This document shows, in pieces, positions 1-5,755 of a stretch of 14,061 bases of DNA; position 1 is the stretch's first letter; every line of letters starts with the position of its first letter. This DNA is from an uncultured Oscillospiraceae bacterium (GTDB lineage: Bacteria; Bacillota; Clostridia; Oscillospirales; Acutalibacteraceae). The notes below the pieces were generated by a model. The model saw nothing but the letters and a program-made list of their open reading frames with translations. It was not told the DNA's origin and ran no database searches. Made by a program: the position numbers and the translations under genes. Where the stretch lies: the NCBI GenBank assembly GCA_900550315.1, contig URRK01000020.1, forward strand, positions 1-14,061. The letters run 5' to 3'.

Positions 1-1838
1 GCGTTGGTAAAACCGCGGTGGTAGAGGGGCTGGCCCAAAAAATTGCCGCGGGCGATGCGCCGGAGCTGCTGAAAAATAAACGCCTGATTGCGCTGGATTT
101 AACCGGCATGGTAGCCGGCACTAAATATCGCGGCGATTTTGAGGAGCGCATTAAAGCGATTATAGACGAGGTTTGCGGCGCCGATGATGTTATTTTGTTT
201 ATTGACGAGGTACACACCATTGTAGGTACCGGCTCGGCCGAAGGCTCTACCGACGCGGCGAATATTTTAAAGCCCTCGTTAGCGCGTGGCGAGCTGCAGG
301 TAATTGGTGCTACCACACTGGCTGAATACCGCAAGAATATTGAAAAGGACGCCGCTTTGGAGCGCCGTTTTCAACCGGTAACGGTAGGGGAGCCCAGCGA
401 GGAGGATAGCCTGGCCATTTTAAAGGGCCTGCGCGACCGCTATGAGGCGCACCACAAGGTAAAATATACTAATGAGGCGTTAGAGGCCGCCGTGAAGCTT
501 TCCAGCCGCTATATTTCCGACCGCTATTTACCGGATAAAGCTATTGACTTAATAGACGAGGCCGGTTCAAAGGTGCGCTTGCGCACGGTTGCCGAGCCGC
601 AGGATATTAAAAGCTTAGAGCAGCAAATTAAAGAGTTGGAACAGCAAAAATCGAAGGAAATTAACAACCAAAACTTTGAAAAAGCCGCCGAACTGCGGGA
701 TCGTGAGCAAGCCTTAAAGGCCGAACTAACCGAAAAACGCACCCAATGGCAGCAAAGCCCGGATAACGCCGGCCGCACCGTAACGGCCGAGGATATTGCC
801 CAAATTGTTTCAAAATGGACGGGGATTCCCACCGGGCAGCTAACCGAAAGCGAAAGCGAACGGCTTTTAAAGTTAGAGGAGGTTTTGCACCAGCGCATTA
901 TAGGGCAGGATGAGGCCGTAACCGCCGTTGCCAAGGCTATTCGCCGCGGCCGTGTAGGGCTAAAAGACCCCAAGCGCCCCATTGGTTCGTTCATCTTTTT
1001 AGGGCCTACCGGCGTTGGTAAAACCGAGCTGTGCAAGGCGCTTGCCCAAACCATGTTTGGTACCGAGGATGCTATGATCCGGCTGGATATGTCGGAATAT
1101 ATGGAAAAGCACACCGTTTCTAAAATTGTGGGTTCGCCCCCCGGATACGTTGGGTTTGAGGAGGGCGGCCAACTAACCGAAAAGGTGCGCCGCAAGCCCT
1201 ACAGCGTTATTTTGTTTGATGAAATTGAAAAGGCCCACCCGGATGTTTTTAACATTCTGCTGCAGATTTTGGAGGATGGCATTTTAACCGACAGCCAAGG
1301 TCGCCGGGTAGATTTTAAAAACACGGTAATTATTATGACCTCGAACATTGGCGCGCGGCTGATTACCGACAAAACCGTTTCCTTTGGCTTTACCGCCGAG
1401 GGTGAGCGGCAGGAGGACGCCGATGTACGCGAAAAGGTTTTGGGCGAGCTGCGCCAGGCCTTTAAACCCGAATTTTTAAACCGTGTGGATGACATTATTG
1501 TGTTCCACAAGTTAGAAAAAACGGATATTGAGCATATTGCCGAAAAAATGCTGCAAGAGCTGGCCGGCCGTATGAAAGGGCTGGATATTACCGTAAGCTT
1601 TACCCCGGCAGCCGTTTCGGCCATTGCCGACGCAGGGTTTGATAAGCTTTACGGCGCCCGCCCGCTGCGTCGAGCCATTCAGTCTAAAATAGAGGACCCG
1701 CTGAGCGAGCTGATGTTAGACCGTACCATAGCGGCCGGCAACACCGTTTGCTGCGATTTTAAAGAGGGCGCCTTTACCTTTGAAAAAGAGCAGCCAGCCC
1801 AGGGCAGTGAGCCAGCCGAACCAAAGCCGCAGGAATAA
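1..1838 (+). CDS. clpC: ATP-dependent Clp protease ATP-binding subunit ClpC (5'-truncated)
   Basis: This is a Hsp100/ClpC AAA+ unfoldase, which in the family feeds substrates to ClpP and is guided by adaptors. The reading frame is open from base 3, and the window starts inside the first Walker A motif (VGKT at 3-14), so the N-terminal Clp repeats and the true start lie upstream. Walker B of domain 1 reads ILFIDEVHT near 193-219. A UVR-like coiled linker (NFEKAAELRDREQALKAEL, about 670-735) separates the two ATPase domains and favours ClpC over ClpB or ClpE. The second Walker A is GPTGVGKT (1002-1025), the second Walker B is ILFDEIEKAH (about 1209-1240), then a sensor segment IIMTSNIGAR and the C-terminal block YGARPLRRAIQ. 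The tail is Pro/Glu-rich. The internal GTG at 18 is not a real start. About 610 residues are visible of a family usually near 810. Confidence 0.95.
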   Translation, partial: VGKTAVVEGLAQKIAAGDAPELLKNKRLIALDLTGMVAGTKYRGDFEERIKAIIDEVCGADDVILFIDEVHTIVGTGSAEGSTDAANILKPSLARGELQVIGATTLAEYRKNIEKDAALERRFQPVTVGEPSEEDSLAILKGLRDRYEAHHKVKYTNEALEAAVKLSSRYISDRYLPDKAIDLIDEAGSKVRLRTVAEPQDIKSLEQQIKELEQQKSKEINNQNFEKAAELRDREQALKAELTEKRTQWQQSPDNAGRTVTAEDIAQIVSKWTGIPTGQLTESESERLLKLEEVLHQRIIGQDEAVTAVAKAIRRGRVGLKDPKRPIGSFIFLGPTGVGKTELCKALAQTMFGTEDAMIRLDMSEYMEKHTVSKIVGSPPGYVGFEEGGQLTEKVRRKPYSVILFDEIEKAHPDVFNILLQILEDGILTDSQGRRVDFKNTVIIMTSNIGARLITDKTVSFGFTAEGERQEDADVREKVLGELRQAFKPEFLNRVDDIIVFHKLEKTDIEHIAEKMLQELAGRMKGLDITVSFTPAAVSAIADAGFDKLYGARPLRRAIQSKIEDPLSELMLDRTIAAGNTVCCDFKEGAFTFEKEQPAQGSEPAEPKPQE

Positions 1839-1871
1839 TTTAGCCAAGCTATTGGTTGAATAGAAGACTAA

Positions 1872-1963
1872 TTTACAGCTTAGCGAAAGGGCTGTAAAAC
1901 TGCTGAATGAAATGCCCAAACAATTAGCAAACAAAAGGCAAGGCTTAGCAAAATAGCTAAGCC
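1872..1963 (+). repeat. Two perfect hairpins downstream of clpC
   Basis: Two inverted repeats follow the clpC stop. One is TTTACAGC (1872-1879) with GCTGTAAA (1891-1898), an 8-bp stem with an 11-nt loop. The other is GGCTTAGC (1942-1949) with GCTAAGCC (1956-1963), an 8-bp stem with loop AAAATA, followed by GAATTTT. Neither has a classic uninterrupted T-tract. They may protect the clpC mRNA 3' end or give weak extra termination. No reading frame was recognised in 1839-1979. Confidence 0.45.
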
Positions 1964-1979
1964 GAATTTTGGCAAAACA

Positions 1980-2014
1980 AAAGGGCCGCCGGATAAAACC
2001 GACGGCCCTTTCTT
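1980..2014 (+). terminator. Bidirectional terminator between clpC and the zinc-ribbon gene
   Basis: A 13-bp stem with one mismatch pairs 1980-1992 with 1999-2011 around the loop ATAAAA. On the plus strand it ends in TTTCTT. On the minus strand it continues into TTTTGTTTT. It can therefore stop clpC transcription and also transcription of the convergent zinc-ribbon gene. Confidence 0.85.
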
Positions 2015-2041
2015 AATGCCTTTAACAAATTGCCGCAACAA

Positions 2042-2060
2042 AATTACCCCTAAGGTAATT
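2042..2060 (-). terminator. Hairpin after the zinc-ribbon gene
   Basis: AATTACC and GGTAATT form a 7-bp stem with a 5-nt loop, about 45 nt past the stop of the minus-strand zinc-ribbon gene. On the minus strand it is followed by TTGTTG. It is a weak terminator or 3'-end structure backed up by the stronger hairpin at 1980-2011. Confidence 0.4.
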
Positions 2061-2104
2061 CTGGCAGAATACCTGTATATAAATGGCCAAGCAGCGCAAT
2101 ATAA

Positions 2105-2386
2105 TTATTGCTGCTCCTCTTTCATTTTTGCAAAGCATTCGCTGCAATATACCGGGCGATCGTCACGCGGTGCAAAGGGGATTCTTGCAACACCGCCGCA
2201 AGCAGCACAAACGGCCTCATGCATCTCACGCGGAGCGCGGCTGGCATTTTTGCGCTTGTCACGGCATTCCTTGCAACGCTGCGGCTCATTTACAAACCCT
2301 TTGGATTCAAAGAATTCCTGCTCACCTGCGGTGAATACGAATTCTGCTCCGCAATCCTTGCATACGAGTGTCTTGTCTTCAAACAT
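2105..2386 (-). CDS. Small double zinc-ribbon protein (zf_Tbcl / CxxC-x17-CxxC type)
   Basis: This 93-residue protein has eight cysteines in four CxxC pairs: C9/C12, C38/C41, C60/C63 and C81/C84. The first half (DKTLVCKDCGAEFVFT, GFVNEP.RCKEC) matches the probable zinc-ribbon family I know as zf_Tbcl. The second half has exactly 17 residues between its CxxC pairs, the CxxC-x17-CxxC arrangement. The molecular function of these families is unknown; structural zinc binding is likely. I chose ATG at 2386, preceded by GTGAGG, over the upstream in-frame ATG at 2455, which would start inside the tRNA-like element. The gene lies downstream of sigH on the same strand, 221 nt away, so read-through from sigH is possible. 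Confidence 0.85.
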   Translation of the reverse strand: MFEDKTLVCKDCGAEFVFTAGEQEFFESKGFVNEPQRCKECRDKRKNASRAPREMHEAVCAACGGVARIPFAPRDDRPVYCSECFAKMKEEQQ

Positions 2387-2417
2387 TTTTAGTACCTCAC
2401 TTGACTGTATTTGTTTT

Positions 2418-2483
2418 TGCCCCGGACGGAATCGCACCGACATCTTTGCAAACAACGCTCTGCTAATTTAAGCTACACGGGCA
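2418..2483 (-). ncRNA. Degenerate tRNA-like sequence upstream of the zinc-ribbon gene
   Basis: Read on the minus strand, the 66-nt stretch starts TGCCCG and ends CGGGGCA, so five acceptor pairs form. It contains a D-arm-like TAGCTTAAATTAGCAGAGC whose GCTT/GAGC stem is intact. It also has a T-arm-like GTCGGTGCGATTCCGTC. The middle contains TTTGCAAA, which resembles an anticodon loop with GCA (Cys), but the 3' half of the anticodon stem appears to be missing. The T-loop begins TGC instead of TTC, and CCA is not encoded. It is too short for a working tRNA. It could be a tRNA pseudogene or a tRNA-mimicking leader. It ends about 31 nt before the zinc-ribbon start codon. Confidence 0.5.
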
Positions 2484-2495
2484 TATATTTAAGTA

Positions 2496-2540
2496 GGGGC
2501 AAGCCCCAAGGTTACCGAAATAATAGGCAACAGGTTACCG
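2496..2540. repeat. Hairpin and short direct repeats between sigH and the zinc-ribbon gene
   Basis: GGGGC-AA-GCCCC (2496-2507) forms a tight inverted repeat. AGGTTACCG occurs twice in direct orientation (2509-2517 and 2532-2540). No T-tract follows on the minus strand, so I do not call a terminator for sigH. The purpose is unknown. Confidence 0.4.
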
Positions 2541-2607
2541 GGTTTACGGTTTATTGGCGCCAAGCCTAAACCAAACCAACTGAACTGTTTGGCCGCCGGC
2601 AGACTAT

Positions 2608-3198
2608 TTACTGGGTAAGCCGGCGCAGCTTTGCGCGAATACGCTGCAAAGCGTTATCTACCGATTTGGCGGGTTTTTGGTGCTTTTCGGCAATGGCGCG
2701 GTAGTCAAGCCCTTGTAAATAATCGGTTAAAACCTGCTTTTCAAAAGGGGAAAGCGCCTTTTGCAGTTTTTGCTTTAGGGCTAAGTAGCTTTCCTTGGCA
2801 ATGTAGGCCTGCCCGGGCTGCATTTGCGTTTCGGCCGCAATGGTTTCGCAGTCGTAAAGAATGCAACTTTGCGGAACGGCGCCTTTTTTGGTTTTGCTGC
2901 GCAGCAGGGTAATTAAAAGCCGGCGCATACAAAGGTAGCAAAAGGGAGAAAAGGTTGCGCCTGCGGTAGAATGAAAGGTGTCAATTGCTGTAAAAAAGCC
3001 AATGGTGGCTTCTTGAATTAAATCATCAAAATCGTACCCTAAGCCCTGAAAGGGGTAGACCATAGAGCGGATTTTTGGCAAATAGCGGGCGTACAGGGCG
3101 TTAAATGCGCCGCTTTGACCCTGTTTTACCAGCCCAACCAGCTGTTCGTCGGAAAAATTTGAAAACGCCGTTGCGCTATTTTCAAAAGAATTGTTCAT
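2608..3198 (-). CDS. sigH: RNA polymerase sigma factor, SigH (Spo0H) type
   Basis: This 196-residue sigma-70 family protein looks like the SigH group, which in Firmicutes drives early stationary-phase, sporulation and competence genes. Region 2 is seen at about residues 30-100, with the core-binding DDLIQEATIGFF at 58-69. Region 4 helix-turn-helix spans about 150-192, with the SigH-like signature KSVDNALQRIRAKL at 178-191. A linker rich in Gln/Ala joins them. The ATG at 3198 is the only good start in frame but has no clear AGGAGG; the upstream sequence is T- and A-rich, so initiation may be weak or controlled. Expression is from the extended -10 promoter at 3241-3269. It is somewhat shorter than the usual SigH of about 215 residues. 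Confidence 0.88.
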   Translation of the reverse strand: MNNSFENSATAFSNFSDEQLVGLVKQGQSGAFNALYARYLPKIRSMVYPFQGLGYDFDDLIQEATIGFFTAIDTFHSTAGATFSPFCYLCMRRLLITLLRSKTKKGAVPQSCILYDCETIAAETQMQPGQAYIAKESYLALKQKLQKALSPFEKQVLTDYLQGLDYRAIAEKHQKPAKSVDNALQRIRAKLRRLTQ

Positions 3199-3240
3199 TG
3201 CAGTATAAAAAACACAAACCTTTAAAACTTTCTTTTAGTT

Positions 3241-3269
3241 ATTCTAACACATTTTTTTAGGTCTGTCAA
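3241..3269 (-). promoter_or_regulatory. Sigma-A promoter of sigH, extended -10
   Basis: On the minus strand, TTGACA (3264-3269) is followed after exactly 17 bp by TAGAAT (3241-3246). TG precedes the -10 by one base, giving an extended -10. It sits about 43 bp upstream of the sigH start codon. Confidence 0.85.
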
Positions 3270-3277
3270 GCAAAATG

Positions 3278-3306
3278 TTGACAGTTGCACAAAAATCGGC
3301 TAAAAT
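3278..3306 (+). promoter_or_regulatory. Sigma-A promoter of the phosphohexomutase gene
   Basis: TTGACA (3278-3283) is followed after 17 bp by TAAAAT (3301-3306). The -35 box is only 8 bp from the divergent sigH -35 box, so the two polymerases are likely to compete. The predicted 5' UTR is about 70 nt and holds a possible pseudoknot. Confidence 0.85.
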
Positions 3307-3316
3307 AGAAAAGGAG

Positions 3317-3359
3317 ATATTTAAGAACGCGGCCTTAAATATTTTTAGCCCTGCCGCGT
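3317..3359 (+). promoter_or_regulatory. Leader hairpin with possible loop pseudoknot
   Basis: ATATTTAAG (3317-3325) and CTTAAATAT (3334-3342) form a perfect 9-bp stem followed by TTTT. The loop bases ACGCGGC (3327-3333) are exactly complementary to GCCGCGT (3353-3359), giving either an H-type pseudoknot or a competing hairpin. The ribosome-binding site lies 12 nt further on. It resembles a compact riboswitch or attenuator, but I recognise no known class. Confidence 0.45.
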
Positions 3360-3382
3360 AAAAATTTTGCAGGAGGCAGTTT

Positions 3383-5101
3383 ATGGAAACGATTTTAAAA
3401 ACCTACGATCGCTGGCTGAAAGAGGCAACCGCCGACCCGGATTTAATTACCGAGTTAAAAGCCATTCAAGGTAAGGATAACGAAATTGAAGATAGATTTT
3501 ACAAAAGCTTAGAATTTGGCACGGCCGGGCTGCGCGGCGTAATTGGGGCCGGCACCAACCGCATGAATGTTTACACGGTTGGCTGCGCAACGCAGGGCCT
3601 GGCCGAGTACGTTAAGCAGCAAAACCCTAACGGAAAGGTTGCCATTGCGTACGACAGCCGTATTAAGTCTGAGCTGTTTGCCCGCCACGCCGCCACCGTT
3701 TTTGCCGCAAACGGCCTAACGGTTTACATTTACCCCGAGCTGGCGCCAACGCCAATGGTTTCGTTTGCCATTCGGTACTTTAAATGCAACACCGGCGTTG
3801 TTGTAACCGCCAGCCACAACCCGGCCGAGTACAACGGCTACAAGGCCTACGGGCCGGATGGCTGCCAGTTAAACTTAGAGGCCAGCGCCGCCGTGTTAGA
3901 CATTATTAAAAAAGTTGATTTGTTTGACGGCGTAAAGACCTGCGATTTTGACGAAGCGGTAAAAGCCGGAAAAATTAACTTTATTGGGCAGGATGTTGTA
4001 AACGCTTATTTAGACGCGGTTTTTGCCCAATCGGTTGCCGACAGCAGCTACCATTTTGAAAACTTAAAAATTATTTACACCCCCCTGCACGGCAGCGGCA
4101 ACAAGCCGGTACGCGCCATTTTAAAGCGCCTTGGCGTGCAAAATGTTACCGTGGTAAAAGAGCAGGAGCTGCCAGACGGCAATTTTCCAACGGCGCCGTA
4201 CCCCAACCCCGAAATTCGCCAGGTGTTTGAGGTTGGCCTAAAGCTGGCTGAGCAGCAAAAGCCGGACCTTTTAATTGCCACCGACCCGGATAGCGACCGC
4301 ATGGGTATTGCCGTGCGCCAAAATGGGGAATATGTTTTAATGACGGGCAACGAGGTTGGCATTTTAATGCTAAACTACCTGCTGGCCCGCCGCAGCGAGC
4401 TGGGAACATTGCCGAAAGACCCCATTGCCGTTACCACCATTGTTTCTACCAAAATGGTGCAAAAAATTGCCGCAAATTACGGCTGCGAGCTAAAAGAGGT
4501 GCTAACCGGCTTTAAATTTATTGGCGAGCAGATTTTGCTGTTAGAGCAAAAGCACGAGGAAAACCGTTTTATAATGGGCTTTGAGGAAAGCTACGGCTAT
4601 ATGGCCGGCTCCTATGTGAGGGATAAGGACGCAGTAGTGGCCTCTATGCTAATTGCCGAAATGTGCTGCTATTATAAAGATCGCGGGCTGACTTTAATTG
4701 ACCAGCTGAATAAGCTTTACGAGCAGTACGGGCATTATAACAACCGCCAAAAAAGCTTTACCTGCGCGGGTATGGACGGCATGGAAAAAATGGCCGCCGC
4801 TTTGGCTAAGCTGCGTAAACATCCGCCGAAAGAAATTGGTGGTTACCCGGTTACCGCCGTTACCGACTACCAAACCTCGCAGTCGGTAGATCTTGCAACC
4901 GGTGCCGTTACCCCGGTAACGTTGCCGAAATCCAATGTGATTGCTTACACCCTGCAAGGGGGCAGCACGGCAACGGTTCGCCCTTCGGGCACCGAGCCTA
5001 AAATTAAAATTTACATTTCGGCTTTGGCGCAAAGCAGCCAAAAAGCGGCCGAAATTACCGACCAAATTGAGCTGGCTTTGGCCGCGCTGCTTGGACTGTA
5101 A
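3383..5101 (+). CDS. pgcA: Alpha-phosphohexomutase (phosphoglucomutase/phosphomannomutase), PgcA type
   Basis: This 572-residue enzyme is expected to interconvert hexose 1- and 6-phosphates, feeding UDP-glucose, glycolipid and glycogen synthesis in the cytoplasm. The four landmark loops are all present: the catalytic phosphoserine loop TASHNPAEYNGYK (Ser144), the metal-binding loop DPDSDRMG (301-308), the sugar-binding loop GFEESYGYM (399-407) and the phosphate-binding loop RPSGTEPK (533-540). Length and the FKFIGEQ segment fit Bacillus PgcA, an alpha-phosphoglucomutase, better than short bacterial ManB/GlmM proteins. ATG 3383 is set by AGGAGG at 3371-3376. No obvious terminator follows, so some transcripts may run on into the DUF6110 gene. 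Confidence 0.93.
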   Translation: METILKTYDRWLKEATADPDLITELKAIQGKDNEIEDRFYKSLEFGTAGLRGVIGAGTNRMNVYTVGCATQGLAEYVKQQNPNGKVAIAYDSRIKSELFARHAATVFAANGLTVYIYPELAPTPMVSFAIRYFKCNTGVVVTASHNPAEYNGYKAYGPDGCQLNLEASAAVLDIIKKVDLFDGVKTCDFDEAVKAGKINFIGQDVVNAYLDAVFAQSVADSSYHFENLKIIYTPLHGSGNKPVRAILKRLGVQNVTVVKEQELPDGNFPTAPYPNPEIRQVFEVGLKLAEQQKPDLLIATDPDSDRMGIAVRQNGEYVLMTGNEVGILMLNYLLARRSELGTLPKDPIAVTTIVSTKMVQKIAANYGCELKEVLTGFKFIGEQILLLEQKHEENRFIMGFEESYGYMAGSYVRDKDAVVASMLIAEMCCYYKDRGLTLIDQLNKLYEQYGHYNNRQKSFTCAGMDGMEKMAAALAKLRKHPPKEIGGYPVTAVTDYQTSQSVDLATGAVTPVTLPKSNVIAYTLQGGSTATVRPSGTEPKIKIYISALAQSSQKAAEITDQIELALAALLGL

Positions 5102-5139
5102 AAAATGTAAAAAAATGTCCGAATGGAGCGGAAAGTTGT

Positions 5140-5168
5140 TTGGCTTTGCGTTACTATGTAGTTATCAT
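5140..5168 (+). promoter_or_regulatory. Likely promoter of the DUF6110 gene
   Basis: TTGGCT (5140-5145), a 17-bp spacer and TATCAT (5163-5168) match sigma-A boxes at 4/6 and 5/6. A perfect hairpin, GCATTTT with AAAATGC, lies between it and the AGGAGG. Confidence 0.45.
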
Positions 5169-5222
5169 TTAGGCCGTTGCATTTTTAAATGTAAAATGCC
5201 GGCAATGCAGGAGGTATTTTAA

Positions 5223-5486
5223 ATGAAAATGTTTGGAAAGCTTGGCTTGTTTGCGGGCGGTGTTTTGTTTGGTACCGCAGGCATTAAAATTTTAAGCAGT
5301 AAAGACGCCAAAAAGGTTTACACCCACACAACGGCAGCGGCTCTGCGTGCCAAGGAAAGCGTTATGACAACCGTTACCAAGGTACGCGAAAATGCCGATG
5401 ACATTTTGGCCGACGCCAAAGCAATAAACGAGCAGCGCGCAGCGGCCGAGGAAACCGAAATTGCCGACGCCCCCGACGCAGAATAA
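5223..5486 (+). CDS. DUF6110 family small membrane-anchored protein
   Basis: This 87-residue protein starts with a glycine-rich hydrophobic helix (about residues 4-26, GLFAGGVLFGTAGIKIL), followed by KDAKKVYTHTTAAALRAKE, a lysine/alanine helix and an acidic tail. The pattern is what I recall of DUF6110 proteins, which often sit directly before heavy-metal P-type ATPases in gut Clostridia, as here. The function is unknown; an accessory or regulatory subunit of the ATPase is plausible but unproven. A strong AGGAGG (5209-5214) sets the start. It has its own terminator, so it can be made in excess of the ATPase. Confidence 0.8.
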   Translation: MKMFGKLGLFAGGVLFGTAGIKILSSKDAKKVYTHTTAAALRAKESVMTTVTKVRENADDILADAKAINEQRAAAEETEIADAPDAE

Positions 5487-5495
5487 AAAATTTAC

Positions 5496-5525
5496 AGCTG
5501 CCGACAGTTTTGTCGGCAGCTTTTT
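5496..5525 (+). terminator. Rho-independent terminator after the DUF6110 gene
   Basis: A perfect 11-bp GC-rich stem pairs 5496-5506 with 5511-5521 around the loop GTTT and is followed by TTTT. It lies 9 nt after the stop codon. Confidence 0.93.
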
Positions 5526-5610
5526 CGTAGGGCTTTAAAAATAATTGCTTAGGTAGGCAAAAATTAGGCAAACGGGCATTAAGCAGCCAAAATGTTACAA
5601 GCTTGCCCTT

Positions 5611-5660
5611 AAAGGCAGGCCAAGGGGTGCCAAGCGCCGCAGCGCTTTGCCTTTTTCTTT
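5611..5660 (+). promoter_or_regulatory. Branched terminator-like structure in the ATPase leader
   Basis: AAAGGCA (5611-5617) pairs with TGCCTTT (5648-5654), enclosing two hairpins: GGC/GCC (5618-5631) and AAGCGC-CGCA-GCGCTT (5632-5647). A T-rich tail TTTTTCTTT follows. TGCC at 5604-5607 offers an alternative partner for GGCA at 5614-5617, so the structure could switch. It lies about 100 nt before the ATPase start and could act as an attenuator. I could not match it to a known metal riboswitch. Confidence 0.45.
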
Positions 5661-5755
5661 ATTTATGCAGCCTTGCGGTTGCTTTTGTGGGCTACGCAGC
5701 CAAAAATGCGGGCCGTACGGTGAACCTAAGCGTTACAAAAAGGGGCGTTGTATTA

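Noticed and set aside
18..20. GTG as start of the ClpC reading frame
   Set aside because: The frame is open to the window edge and the residues before it complete a Walker A motif, so the gene continues upstream.
2387..2455. Longer N-terminus for the zinc-ribbon protein from ATG 2455
   Set aside because: The extension lies in the tRNA-like sequence, has no good ribosome-binding site and does not look like the family start.
2016..2471. Plus-strand 151-residue reading frame
   Set aside because: It is a shadow of the minus-strand zinc-ribbon gene, which has a ribosome-binding site and conserved CxxC motifs.
2418..2483. A functional tRNA-Cys gene
   Set aside because: It is too short, lacks the 3' half of the anticodon stem and the conserved T-loop TTC, and the D-arm is unlike bacterial tRNA-Cys.
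5603..5755. TTG 5603 start for the metal ATPase, adding a hydrophobic segment
   Set aside because: No ribosome-binding site precedes it, it overlaps a terminator-like structure, and family proteins begin at MKCK (5756).
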